From assembly GCF_039655745.1 (NCBI RefSeq), contig NZ_JBBYXI010000002.1, positions 248,001 to 312,000 of the forward strand: DNA of 64,000 bases. Reading direction: 5' to 3'. The DNA is from Hohaiivirga grylli. Lineage in GTDB: Bacteria > Pseudomonadota > Alphaproteobacteria > Rhizobiales > Beijerinckiaceae. The position numbers and the translations under genes were made by a program. Positions within the stretch are counted from its first letter, which is position 1. Every line of letters starts with the position of its first letter. The notes beneath the pieces were generated by a model. That model was not told the origin of the DNA. It saw only the letters and a program-made list of their open reading frames with translations, and did no database searches. Of the stretch, positions 45,644-53,356 are shown piece by piece.

Positions 45644-45678
45644 TATGAATTAGTACAAGTGAAGAAGCGTATTTTGCC

Positions 45679-46248
45679 TCACCACCTAACCACAGCCCCG
45701 ATGTTCCCGTTCCAAGACTGGCGGCCCTTGTTGTCCAGTGAGCGGTTGTAGGCGCCACTGGCAAAGAGGGAGAAGCGGTCTGAAATCTGGAAGGTCATGC
45801 CTGCACCGATTTCACCCCAAGTGCCGCCGAGGTTTGAGGGGACAGTGACGCCGTTCAGGCCATAGAGATTGGTGACGGTTGTTTTGCTATCACCCATAAA
45901 CTCATGCCAGATATTGGTGCGGGCCCAGAGAGTGACTTTCTGGAGAGTGCTTTCATCGGTGTTCCATGTCTTGGCAAGACGGGCGCCGATGCGGCCACGC
46001 AGGCTGTCAGTGTTGCTGAAGTAAAAGCGGCCATAGGCATCCGAAGAATTGTCGAATAATATGGTCTGATAGGCAAGCTGGGCCTGAGGTTCAATGATGA
46101 GGCCATTGCCAAGGTCAAAGCTGTAACCGGCTTCCAGAGAGGCAATGAAGCCAAACCCGTCAGGCTTGAGTTTCTGGCCGTAAACTGAACTGGCATTAGC
46201 GGAATACCACGTGCCCTGAATAACGGCATCGGTGTACCAGTCCTTCCT
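45679..46248 (-). pseudogene. C-terminal beta-barrel fragment of an autotransporter
   Basis: One continuous minus-strand frame from 46248 to TGA at 45679 encodes about 189 residues. It reads VIQGTWYSANASSVYGQKL, then GFGFIASLEAGYSFDLGNGL, RIGARLAKTW, GGTWGEIGAGMTFQ and ends NIGAVVRW with the terminal aromatic residue typical of outer-membrane barrels. This is the end of an autotransporter barrel domain. No passenger domain, signal peptide or start is present: upstream the frame meets a stop at 46249-46251 and then A+T-rich DNA. It is a 5'-truncated remnant, probably made by the rearrangement that brought in the cassette. Confidence 0.8.
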
Positions 46249-46472
46249 TTAGTAAATAAAAGTAATAATTATTTATTTTATTATATATTTATAATGTAAA
46301 ATAAATAAATTTATAATATTCGTATTTTCATTTAATATTTTTATTTTGTAAAATATTGAGAGTGTATTTTAAAGGCTGAAAAGATATTAAACTGGAACGT
46401 AACTGTAGGCCAAAGTGCAAACTACACATTGCGGTTTAGTCAGCTGAATATGAGAAACGCTTGTCAAGCAAT
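46249..46472. other. A+T-rich junction between the autotransporter remnant and tRNA-Gln
   Basis: About the first 125 bases are almost pure A and T (TTATTTATTTTATTATATAT-like runs); the rest returns to ordinary composition. I see no gene. It marks the broken edge of the autotransporter and may be an insertion or deletion scar. Confidence 0.5.
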
Positions 46473-46546
46473 TGGCTGGGGAACCTGGACTCGAACCAAG
46501 ACTAACGGAGTCAGAGTCCGTCGTTCTACCATTAAACTATTCCCCA
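46473..46546 (-). tRNA. tRNA-Gln (anticodon CUG)
   Basis: Read on the minus strand the sequence forms a full cloverleaf: acceptor TGGGGAA paired with TTCCCCA, a D arm (GTTTAATGGTAGAAC), anticodon stem ACGGA/TCCGT with loop CTCTGAC giving anticodon CTG, and the GGTTCGAGTCC T arm. The encoded discriminator G and CCA end are present (CCA at 46475-46473). tRNA genes are frequent integration sites, which matters because the A+T-rich island borders its 3' side. Confidence 0.95.
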
Positions 46547-46609
46547 CCAAGGCCTGCGCTCAAATGGTTGAAACCGCAAAATCAAGGAGCGCGCCGAAGC
46601 GATTTGGAG

Positions 46610-46638
46610 GGAATAGGTCAGATTTTTGTTTGGGTCAA
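46610..46638 (-). promoter_or_regulatory. Possible sigma-70 promoter of tRNA-Gln
   Basis: On the minus strand TTGACC (46638-46633) and TATTCC (46615-46610) are 17 bases apart. The -35 match is good and the -10 weaker. Transcription would start near 46603, leaving a leader of roughly 57 bases before the tRNA. Confidence 0.35.
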
Positions 46639-46639
46639 G

Positions 46640-46670
46640 GTGTTTTTGACGTTTCCAATGTGTTTTTGAC
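46640..46670. repeat. Direct repeat of 11 bp with 20-bp period
   Basis: GTGTTTTTGAC occurs at 46640-46650 and again at 46660-46670. The 20-bp period is close to two helical turns. The pair lies upstream of both the tRNA (minus) and the ABC ATPase gene (plus), so it could be a protein-binding site for either promoter. Confidence 0.5.
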
Positions 46671-46742
46671 ATTCCTCTCACAATCTTGACGTGATACTGC
46701 TGGCAAAATCGTTTTTCTGGTTTGTTTAAGAGTTAGGCGTCA

Positions 46743-48359
46743 ATGGTTTCGGATAATGGCCTGTTGCAGATTGAGGGATTGTGCGTTCCTCTGCCTCACG
46801 GGCAGGATCGTCATCTTGCTGTTGATGATGTGTCTCTGACACTGAATGCCGGCGAGATGCTGTGTGTCGTTGGCGAATCCGGCTCTGGCAAATCCATGTT
46901 GGCCAATGCCGTGATGGGATTGTTGCCTTATTATATGCAGGCAAGTGCCGGGCGTATTCTTTTTAAAGGGCAAAACCTTCTTGAAATGTCTGAAGCCGTG
47001 CTGCGCAATAAGCGCGGACAGGCTGTCTCTATGGTTTTTCAGGAGCCGATGTCAGCGCTGAATCCACTCATGCAGGTTGGTGAACAGATTGCTGAAGTCA
47101 TGGCAGTACATGGGGTGGGCACGGCTCAGAGCCGTGCGTCACGTGTAGTTGAGCTGCTGGAGTATGTGGGGCTGCCAGAACCGCATCAATTGCAGCATGC
47201 CTACCCATTTCGGCTTTCAGGTGGACAACGCCAGCGTGTGATGATCGCGATGGCACTGGCTTTGGAACCAGATATTCTCATTGCCGATGAGCCGACAACC
47301 GCGCTTGATGTGACAACGCAGGCCCAGATACTCGATCTGATTTGCCGTATTCGTGCAGAGAAGGGGATGGCGGTTTTGTTCATCACCCATGATTTTGGTG
47401 TTGTGGCCGATATTGCTGATCGGGTTATTGTCATGGAAGGCGGGCAGATTGTTGAACAGGGAGCTGCTGCTCAGATTCTTAACAGCCCGCAACATCCTTA
47501 TACCAAGCAGCTCATTGCTGCTGTTCCTCGCCAGAATGCAAAGGTATCTCAGCCGAAAAATCATGAGAGTATTCTGTTGGACGTCCGGAATTTGCATAAA
47601 GTTTACCGTGAGACGGGGCTTTTAGGTACACACACGCGGGAAGTTGTTGCGGTTGATGATGTCTCTCTGACTTTACGGAAGAGTGAAACATTAGGACTGG
47701 TTGGCGAATCCGGATCCGGTAAGTCAACTCTTGGACGTTGTATTCTGAAGCTGGCTGAAATTGATTCTGGCGAAATTTTACTTAATGGGCAGGATATCGC
47801 CCCGATGACGGAAGAGGTTTTCAGGCCTCTACGTAAAAAAGTGCAGATGATTTTTCAGGATCCGTTTTCATCACTTAATCCCCGTCACACCGTTGGCCGG
47901 ATTATTATGGATGGGCCTTTGGCTCATGGCGCTTCACGATCATCTGCCGAGAGCAAAGCTCGGGAGTTATTATCTCTTGTGGGTCTGGAGCCTTCATCTT
48001 TTGAACGTTACCCGCACGAGTTTTCCGGAGGGCAGAGACAACGGGTAGGGATTGCGCGTGCCTTGGCTTTGGAGCCGGAAATTCTGGTCGCGGATGAGGC
48101 AGTATCTGCTCTTGATGTTTCTGTACAGGCACAGGTACTGTCACTTTTGCAGCGCCTCCAGCGTCAGCTTGGCATTGCTGTCCTGTTTATCACTCATGAT
48201 TTACGCATTGCTGCCGAAATATGTGATCGCGTTGCGGTTATGTATCGCGGAAAAATTGTAGAGCAGGGGCAAACAGCTCAGGTCTTTGGTCAGCCGCAGC
48301 ATGAATATACGCAACGCTTGATTGCTGCCATTCCCGGTGCTGCTTGGGATAATCTGTGA
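46743..48359 (+). CDS. yejF: Peptide/oligopeptide ABC transporter double ATPase (YejF-like)
   Basis: This protein joins two ABC ATPase domains, like YejF and fused DppDF/OppDF proteins. Domain 1 has GESGSGKSML, LSGGQRQRVMIAMAL and ADEPTTALD; domain 2 has GESGSGKSTLG, FSGGQRQRVGIARAL and ADEAVSALD. The 538-residue length matches YejF. Oligopeptide or microcin C-like import is likely, but no YejA, YejB or YejE lies in the window. It ends at a bidirectional terminator. Confidence 0.88.
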   Translation: MVSDNGLLQIEGLCVPLPHGQDRHLAVDDVSLTLNAGEMLCVVGESGSGKSMLANAVMGLLPYYMQASAGRILFKGQNLLEMSEAVLRNKRGQAVSMVFQEPMSALNPLMQVGEQIAEVMAVHGVGTAQSRASRVVELLEYVGLPEPHQLQHAYPFRLSGGQRQRVMIAMALALEPDILIADEPTTALDVTTQAQILDLICRIRAEKGMAVLFITHDFGVVADIADRVIVMEGGQIVEQGAAAQILNSPQHPYTKQLIAAVPRQNAKVSQPKNHESILLDVRNLHKVYRETGLLGTHTREVVAVDDVSLTLRKSETLGLVGESGSGKSTLGRCILKLAEIDSGEILLNGQDIAPMTEEVFRPLRKKVQMIFQDPFSSLNPRHTVGRIIMDGPLAHGASRSSAESKARELLSLVGLEPSSFERYPHEFSGGQRQRVGIARALALEPEILVADEAVSALDVSVQAQVLSLLQRLQRQLGIAVLFITHDLRIAAEICDRVAVMYRGKIVEQGQTAQVFGQPQHEYTQRLIAAIPGAAWDNL

Positions 48360-48372
48360 CCAGGGCAATAAA

Positions 48373-48397
48373 AAACAGCCGGTAAAACCGGCTGTTT
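48373..48397. terminator. Bidirectional terminator after yejF
   Basis: A perfect 11-bp stem (AAACAGCCGGT with ACCGGCTGTTT) encloses AAA. It lies between the convergent yejF and the small secreted-protein gene. Confidence 0.8.
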
Positions 48398-48420
48398 CTG
48401 AAAAATCTTACAGATAAAGA

Positions 48421-48726
48421 TTAGCGCTCTTTGCCATCATAGAGAGGGCGGCCACCTGCGCCAATAACGGGTGGCAGCGAGCTGTTGTAGAATTTATCTG
48501 TGTTGCCATAAGCAGGGGAACCAATCATGCCGTCAACGACATAACCTGGGCTCTTCTGGCCATTGTATGTGCTGCCTGGATTCAGGAAGCTCTTCTCTGT
48601 TGGGGTGCGAAGCTTTTCAACGCGCTGCTGGGCAGAAGCCGGCATAACAAGCGCCAGAGCTGTCAGGCTCAGAGAAGTAACAAGAGCAACGCGGCCCGCT
48701 TTGAAAGTACCGAACAATGTGGACAT
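48421..48726 (-). CDS. Small secreted protein of unknown function
   Basis: The 101-residue product has a signal peptide (VALVTSLSLTALALVMPASAQ) and a mature part of about 65 residues rich in Gly, Tyr and Pro (NPGSTYNGQKSPGYVVDGMIGSPAYGN). I chose ATG 48726 because AAGGAG lies 8 bases upstream; a longer frame starts in the promoter. I do not recognise a family. It is probably periplasmic. Confidence 0.7.
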   Translation of the reverse strand: MSTLFGTFKAGRVALVTSLSLTALALVMPASAQQRVEKLRTPTEKSFLNPGSTYNGQKSPGYVVDGMIGSPAYGNTDKFYNSSLPPVIGAGGRPLYDGKER

Positions 48727-49044
48727 GACGCCACTCCTTAAAAACAATAAGCCAATCACTAGCATTTACAGCAGGATTACCGGATTTTCACAAAATATAA
48801 AAGTGATTCTCCGATAACGCACCCTGTTTTACAGGACAAAAGCATAATGCGGTTTCAATAAGATTAATAAAACCATACTAAATGTCATTAATACCATTAA
48901 ATAATTAGCCAGATATCGCTGTGCGTAAAGATACCTGTTCAAGGCCTGTGATTTTTTTTGCCCATTTTATCCTCATTAGCGACTTGTCTTTAGAAAATTT
49001 CTAATTTATAAATTTTCTAAAGTAAGAAGTTCAGGGAAATGGTT
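48727..49044. other. Divergent promoter region of the small secreted protein and the metal ATPase
   Basis: This 318-bp gap holds no gene. Its main feature is the long inverted repeat at 48988-49022, listed separately. The rest is moderately A+T-rich without a clear promoter by eye. Confidence 0.45.
48988..49022. promoter_or_regulatory. Perfect 13-bp inverted repeat upstream of the metal ATPase
   Basis: CTTTAGAAAATTT (48988-49000) is the exact inverse complement of AAATTTTCTAAAG (49010-49022), with a 9-base spacer. It ends 11 bases before the AGGGA ribosome site. It could be an operator for a metal-sensing repressor or, in RNA, a leader hairpin. It lacks a GC-rich stem, so it is not a normal terminator. 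Confidence 0.55.
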
Positions 49045-51015
49045 ATGGCTACCACGATCAAACTGCCTCACAGAAACATTCATTGTCTCTTTGCTGACAG
49101 TTGCAAAGAGCCGGTTTGTAAAGAAGCCGTACATTGTCAGGCTAAAGAGAATGAGCAGAAGCATCATGTCTTTGAGCCAATAGAGTTTGTACGCGTTGCT
49201 GTTTCGGTTGTTGCAGCGGCACTGGTCTGGTTTGGTGTATGGGAACCTTTCCCCCATGTCAGCATTATCGGATGCATTGGTCTGGCGTTTGGTGGCTGGC
49301 CGATCTTTAAAGAAGCCGTTGAGAATTTGCTTGAGCGGCGCATGACGATGGAATTGTCAATGACAATTGCCATTATCGCGGCCGCAGCCATTTCAGAGTT
49401 CTTTACGGCACTTGTCATCATGACCTTTGTTCTGGTTGCTGAAATGCTTGAGGAAATGACGGTTTCCCGCGGTAAAACAGCGATCAAGGATCTGATGGAT
49501 GTTATTCCAAACGAAGTGACGGTTCGTCGTGGGCAAATTCTGGATACGATTTCACTGGATGATTTGCGGGCAGGGGATATCGTTGTTGTTGCACCCGGTG
49601 GGCAGATACCGGTTGATGGTATTGTACGTGATGGTCATTCTTATGTTGATCAGTCCCGTATTACAGGTGAATCCGAGCCGGATGAAAAGACAATTGGTTC
49701 TTCTGTCTTTGCCAGCTCAATTTCGAAAACCGGTGCCTTGGAAATTGAAGTTGAGAAGGTTGGTCGGGATACAAGCTTTGGCCGTATCGTTGCCGTTGTA
49801 GAGGAAGCCCAGAATTCATCAGCTCCGGTTCAGCGCCTTGCTGACCAGCTTGCGGGTTACCTTGTGTATTTTGCAATGGCGGCAGCTGTTATTACGTATC
49901 TGCTGACATGGGATATTCGCAGTACAATTTCAGTGATTATTGTGGCTGGTGCCTGTGGTGTTGCTGCGGGTACACCACTGGCTATTCTCGGTGGTATTGG
50001 CCGTTCAGCACGTCTCGGTGCCATTATTAAAGGTGGTGAACACCTTGAAATGCTTGGTAAGATTGATACCGTTGTCATGGATAAGACAGGTACGGTAACG
50101 TTTGGTGAGCCACGTATTCTTGGCTTGAGCCTTGCTGATGGTGTGAGTGAAGAACAGCTGCTGACCGTTGCTTCTGCTGCAGAGGTCTGGTCTGAACATC
50201 CGCTGGCTAAAGCCATCATTAAGCGTGCAGAAGAGCTCAATATCGTTGTTCAAAAGCCTGATGAGTTTAATTACCAGCCAGGAATGGGCGTAAGCATCAC
50301 TCTGGATGGTAGCCGGATACACGTTGGTAATCGGAAACTGCTCGTTGCCCATAATATCGACGATACAGAGGCAGAAGCAGCAGAGGCTGCAAATCCGGCA
50401 GCATCCGAAATCCATGTGGCTCAGGATGATCGTTATCTTGGCTCTGTTATTGTTGCTGACGTTCTACGCCCCGAGGCTAAGCATGCCATTAAGGCACTGA
50501 ATAGCATGGGTATCCAGACAATGATCCTCACTGGCGACAGCAAGCGTATCGCTGACGCTATCGCTGAAGAACTGGGTATCTCGACAGTTATCGCAGAGAT
50601 GCTGCCTGAAGATAAGCTTGCAAAGATTCGTGGACTTGTTGATGACGGTAAAATAGTTGCGATGCTGGGGGATGGCGTCAATGATGCTCCGGCTTTGACA
50701 GCTGCAACTGTTGGCGTCGCCATGGGATCCGGTACGGATGTTGCCAAAGAAAGCGCAGATATTGTGTTGTTGGGTAATGATTTGGCAAAATTTGTTGAAA
50801 CCGTTGAAGTTTCCCGCAAAACACGCCGTACCATCTGGCAGAATTTTGCCGGAACGATTGGTGTGGATACACTTGGTATTTTGCTCGCCGCATTCGGATT
50901 TTTAAATCCATTGCTGGCGGCGTTCATCCACGTTTCATCTGAATTGGTGTTTATTTCCAATTCGGCACGGCTTTTGCCAGCCGCCGACCGTCTGAAAAAC
51001 AGACGTGATAAATAA
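49045..51015 (+). CDS. P1B-type heavy-metal ATPase with atypical CPx motif
   Basis: The 656-residue pump moves a metal ion across the inner membrane. It has a phosphorylation site at Asp346 (VVMDKTGTVTFG), the actuator TGE (SRITGESEPDEK), the P1B-specific SEHPLAKAI, and GDGVNDAPAL. The metal-site helix reads VAGACGVAAGTPLAI, so residues 302-304 are Gly-Ala-Cys where most members have CPC, SPC or TPC. The N terminus has no standard GMTCxxC domain but a Cys/His-rich tail (HCLFADSCKEPVCKEAVHC). I chose ATG 49045 by its AGGGA site; ATG 49039 is also in frame. The metal is unknown. Confidence 0.88.
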   Translation: MATTIKLPHRNIHCLFADSCKEPVCKEAVHCQAKENEQKHHVFEPIEFVRVAVSVVAAALVWFGVWEPFPHVSIIGCIGLAFGGWPIFKEAVENLLERRMTMELSMTIAIIAAAAISEFFTALVIMTFVLVAEMLEEMTVSRGKTAIKDLMDVIPNEVTVRRGQILDTISLDDLRAGDIVVVAPGGQIPVDGIVRDGHSYVDQSRITGESEPDEKTIGSSVFASSISKTGALEIEVEKVGRDTSFGRIVAVVEEAQNSSAPVQRLADQLAGYLVYFAMAAAVITYLLTWDIRSTISVIIVAGACGVAAGTPLAILGGIGRSARLGAIIKGGEHLEMLGKIDTVVMDKTGTVTFGEPRILGLSLADGVSEEQLLTVASAAEVWSEHPLAKAIIKRAEELNIVVQKPDEFNYQPGMGVSITLDGSRIHVGNRKLLVAHNIDDTEAEAAEAANPAASEIHVAQDDRYLGSVIVADVLRPEAKHAIKALNSMGIQTMILTGDSKRIADAIAEELGISTVIAEMLPEDKLAKIRGLVDDGKIVAMLGDGVNDAPALTAATVGVAMGSGTDVAKESADIVLLGNDLAKFVETVEVSRKTRRTIWQNFAGTIGVDTLGILLAAFGFLNPLLAAFIHVSSELVFISNSARLLPAADRLKNRRDK

Positions 51016-51052
51016 CCACGGCGGAATAAATGCCCGTGGGGGCATAGAAAAA

Positions 51053-51080
51053 GGGCCGGAGAAGTTCGCTTCTCCGGCCC
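51053..51080. terminator. Bidirectional terminator after the metal ATPase
   Basis: A perfect 12-bp GC-rich stem (GGGCCGGAGAAG with CTTCTCCGGCCC) closes a TTCG tetraloop between convergent genes. Confidence 0.85.
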
Positions 51081-51107
51081 AAATTTATTTTTATGAAGCT
51101 TCTTTGT

Positions 51108-52058
51108 TTAATGACGAGAGAGGCTGATCAGCGTGTTGTATTCACTAACAGCACTGCGTGCATGATTGTTGAACCATGTGATGTCATTCTTTTCGAGAGA
51201 CTCACGCGCAGAACGCAGATAGGACAGAAGAGATGCCGGGCGTGACTTCATAGCACTGGCAAAGGTAGGGATATCATCTGCTCCGGCCATATAATCATCA
51301 AATTCTCTGACGCTTGCTGCATACTTCTTGATGGCTTCGCTGAAAGACGGAAGGTCAGACTTTGACGATACATTCTGAAGAGCTTCAACAGCCTTCTGAG
51401 AGGCCATCAAAATATTCTTCTTCTGCCATTTATATTTTTTGCCTTCAGTCTTCTCCAGATGATTCAGGAACTGAAGGTCAACGTTATCCTTAATTGCTGT
51501 CAGCTCTTTATCGAAGGTTTCGCGAAGCGTAACGGCCTCTGTGAAGGCTGCACTAAGGGCCGGATGCATTTCCTTGCCAAGGGCAAACTTGTCATCGGTA
51601 TAGTCTTTACGATTATAGTAATCGTAGGCTTTCTTCAGGATTGGATCGAGCTTGATAACGGCTTCGGAAAGCTTGACGGCCGTTGTATCGATTGAGCCCA
51701 TTTTAGGGTCTTGCTTTGAAGCCTCGATGGCTTTTGGAGCTTCTGTTTTGGCAAGGCTATCGGAAACACTATAGAGACCGTAGACAATTTTTTCTTTGCC
51801 GGTTGGGCCATCTTTGGATTTAACCCAACTCTTATAACGGCTCCAGGACTGCGAAACGCGGGAAGTCTCGTTATAGAGTTTTGTATAGGCATTAAGCTTT
51901 TCAACCCACTCACCGAGCTGTTCTTCAGTCAGATTATCCGGAACAATGGAATTCGTGGAAGCTGCCTGTGTATTTTCCTGGGAAAATACAGGTGAGGCAA
52001 AGGTTAATGGTAGAAGTGATGCGCCTACTAACCAGGCGGTAAGAGTCAGTTTTTTCAT
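51108..52058 (-). CDS. YiiG/DUF3829 family secreted protein
   Basis: The 316-residue protein has a signal peptide (LTLTAWLVGASLLPLTFASPVFSQ), so it should be periplasmic or outer-membrane associated. The helical mature part includes YYNRKDYTDDKFALGKEMHPAL, which fits DUF3829 (YiiG-like). Relatives are often lipoproteins, but no lipobox Cys is seen here. Function is unknown. Confidence 0.72.
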   Translation of the reverse strand: MKKLTLTAWLVGASLLPLTFASPVFSQENTQAASTNSIVPDNLTEEQLGEWVEKLNAYTKLYNETSRVSQSWSRYKSWVKSKDGPTGKEKIVYGLYSVSDSLAKTEAPKAIEASKQDPKMGSIDTTAVKLSEAVIKLDPILKKAYDYYNRKDYTDDKFALGKEMHPALSAAFTEAVTLRETFDKELTAIKDNVDLQFLNHLEKTEGKKYKWQKKNILMASQKAVEALQNVSSKSDLPSFSEAIKKYAASVREFDDYMAGADDIPTFASAMKSRPASLLSYLRSARESLEKNDITWFNNHARSAVSEYNTLISLSRH

Positions 52059-52117
52059 AAGCTCAGTAGTCCCCTAAATTTATTCGTAATACGATTAGGG
52101 GATAGTTTGCATAAAAA

Positions 52118-52142
52118 AACTGGCGCGAAAACCGCGCCAGTT
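52118..52142 (-). terminator. Terminator of ompW
   Basis: AACTGGCGCG pairs with CGCGCCAGTT around a 5-base loop. On the minus strand T residues follow directly, after the ompW stop. Confidence 0.8.
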
Positions 52143-52166
52143 AAAATTAAAGGAATGTTCTGGGGA

Positions 52167-52859
52167 TTAGAACTTATAGGTGACACCAACACCGATCAGC
52201 CATGGATCGAGTTTGGCCTTTGTCTTAACGAACGTATCTCCAAGCCATGCCTTAGCAGTTGGACGCAGCCAAAGCTTTTTGACGTCGACGTTCAGACCCC
52301 AGTGCTTGTCGATCATGAAATCGACACCAGCCTGAAGAGCAACGCCGAACGCGTTATTGACCTTAAAGCCTGTAAAGTCCCCACGGGATTTGTTGTTATA
52401 GAAGATTGTATAGTTAACACCTGCACCGACATAAGGCTTGATATTATCGGTCAGGTTGAAGTGGTACTGCAGTGTCAGGGTTGGTGGAAGGAGCCATGTG
52501 CGACCAATACGACCGACGCCAGCCAGGCTACCTGCACCCTTAACACTGTGAGGTGTTGTGCCGAGAATCAATTCAACAGCGATGTTCTTCGTGAAGAAGT
52601 AACTGATGTCGAGTTCTGGAACGACTGTGTAAGTGGTAGAGATATTGCTGCCTGGCTCCCCAACGCCATCAAGCTTTACACGTGATTTGTCGCTCTTCTG
52701 AGGCATAACGCCGAGAGCACGAACACGGATCATCCATGGGTTCCAAAGCTCAATCGGGGCTTCGACACGCTCACGTCTTGGAAGGTCCGCTGCATTTGCT
52801 GAAATGGCAGGAACCAGAACTGTAGATGCTAAAAGGGTCGTAAGTAGTAAACGCTTCAT
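52167..52859 (-). CDS. ompW: OmpW family outer-membrane protein
   Basis: The 230-residue protein is an eight-stranded outer-membrane barrel, probably a channel for small hydrophobic compounds. It has a signal peptide (LLLTTLLASTVLVPAISANA), then WMIRVRALGVMPQ, PELDISYFFTKNIAVELI, LPPTLTLQYHF, KPYVGAGVNYTIFY and a C-terminal WLIGVGVTYKF ending in Phe, the BAM signal. I chose ATG 52859 because AGGGGG lies 9 bases upstream. An Fnr-like site is upstream. Confidence 0.93.
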   Translation of the reverse strand: MKRLLLTTLLASTVLVPAISANAADLPRRERVEAPIELWNPWMIRVRALGVMPQKSDKSRVKLDGVGEPGSNISTTYTVVPELDISYFFTKNIAVELILGTTPHSVKGAGSLAGVGRIGRTWLLPPTLTLQYHFNLTDNIKPYVGAGVNYTIFYNNKSRGDFTGFKVNNAFGVALQAGVDFMIDKHWGLNVDVKKLWLRPTAKAWLGDTFVKTKAKLDPWLIGVGVTYKF

Positions 52860-52865
52860 TATCAA

Positions 52866-53356
52866 TTTCCCCCTGAGGAATGAGCGAATGCTCGAAGAAA
52901 GAATGCAGAATCGGACAATGCCTGTTGCGAGCGTTTTATGTTTTGATCTATTTCAAATTGGAACTCGTTAAAGGGTGAATATTTTCTGATGTTGCTTTTT
53001 TGCAACCATATTCTTTGTACTTATCTTTGTTCGTAAGATTATGTTTTTAAATGGAAAAAAATATCTACCTGTAGTTTTGCCTTTTTCTATGTGCTTTCGA
53101 TGATTTTTTGTTTTTTTATTACAAAAATCTCTTTTTGCTACTTTAGTATATTTAAAATACGAAGATAATTCGTTTTGGAGGCTTCCGGGTTCGAATCAAA
53201 TCCCAGTTTGACCGTCGTCACTCCGCAAGGTAAACAGGGCGCTGCTTGCAAAGGTTTCTGTGACCAGATGCAGGCAGTCTTCATGATGTAATGATGTCTA
53301 AACTTTTTCAGGGTACTAGGCATTCCAGAAGTAATTTTAAGAGATAAGAGCTGATT
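52866..53356. other. Divergent intergenic region between ompW and the polysaccharide exporter
   Basis: This roughly 490-bp gap holds no credible gene. It contains an Fnr-like half-palindrome near 52943, long T-rich stretches (about 52990-53150), and a short tRNA T-arm-like fragment near 53188-53200 that does not fold into a tRNA. The exporter's promoter must lie in its right half. Confidence 0.45.
52943..52956. promoter_or_regulatory. Fnr-like binding site upstream of ompW
   Basis: TTGAT-CTAT-TTCAA differs at one base from the Fnr consensus TTGAT-N4-ATCAA. It lies about 85 bp upstream of the ompW start. ompW is Fnr-controlled in E. coli, so the site is plausible but based on one match. Confidence 0.35.

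Noticed and set aside
53188..53200. Sequence GGGTTCGAATC resembling a tRNA T arm
   Set aside because: The flanks do not form an acceptor, anticodon or D arm, and the T stem does not pair. It could be a small remnant but does not support a tRNA call.
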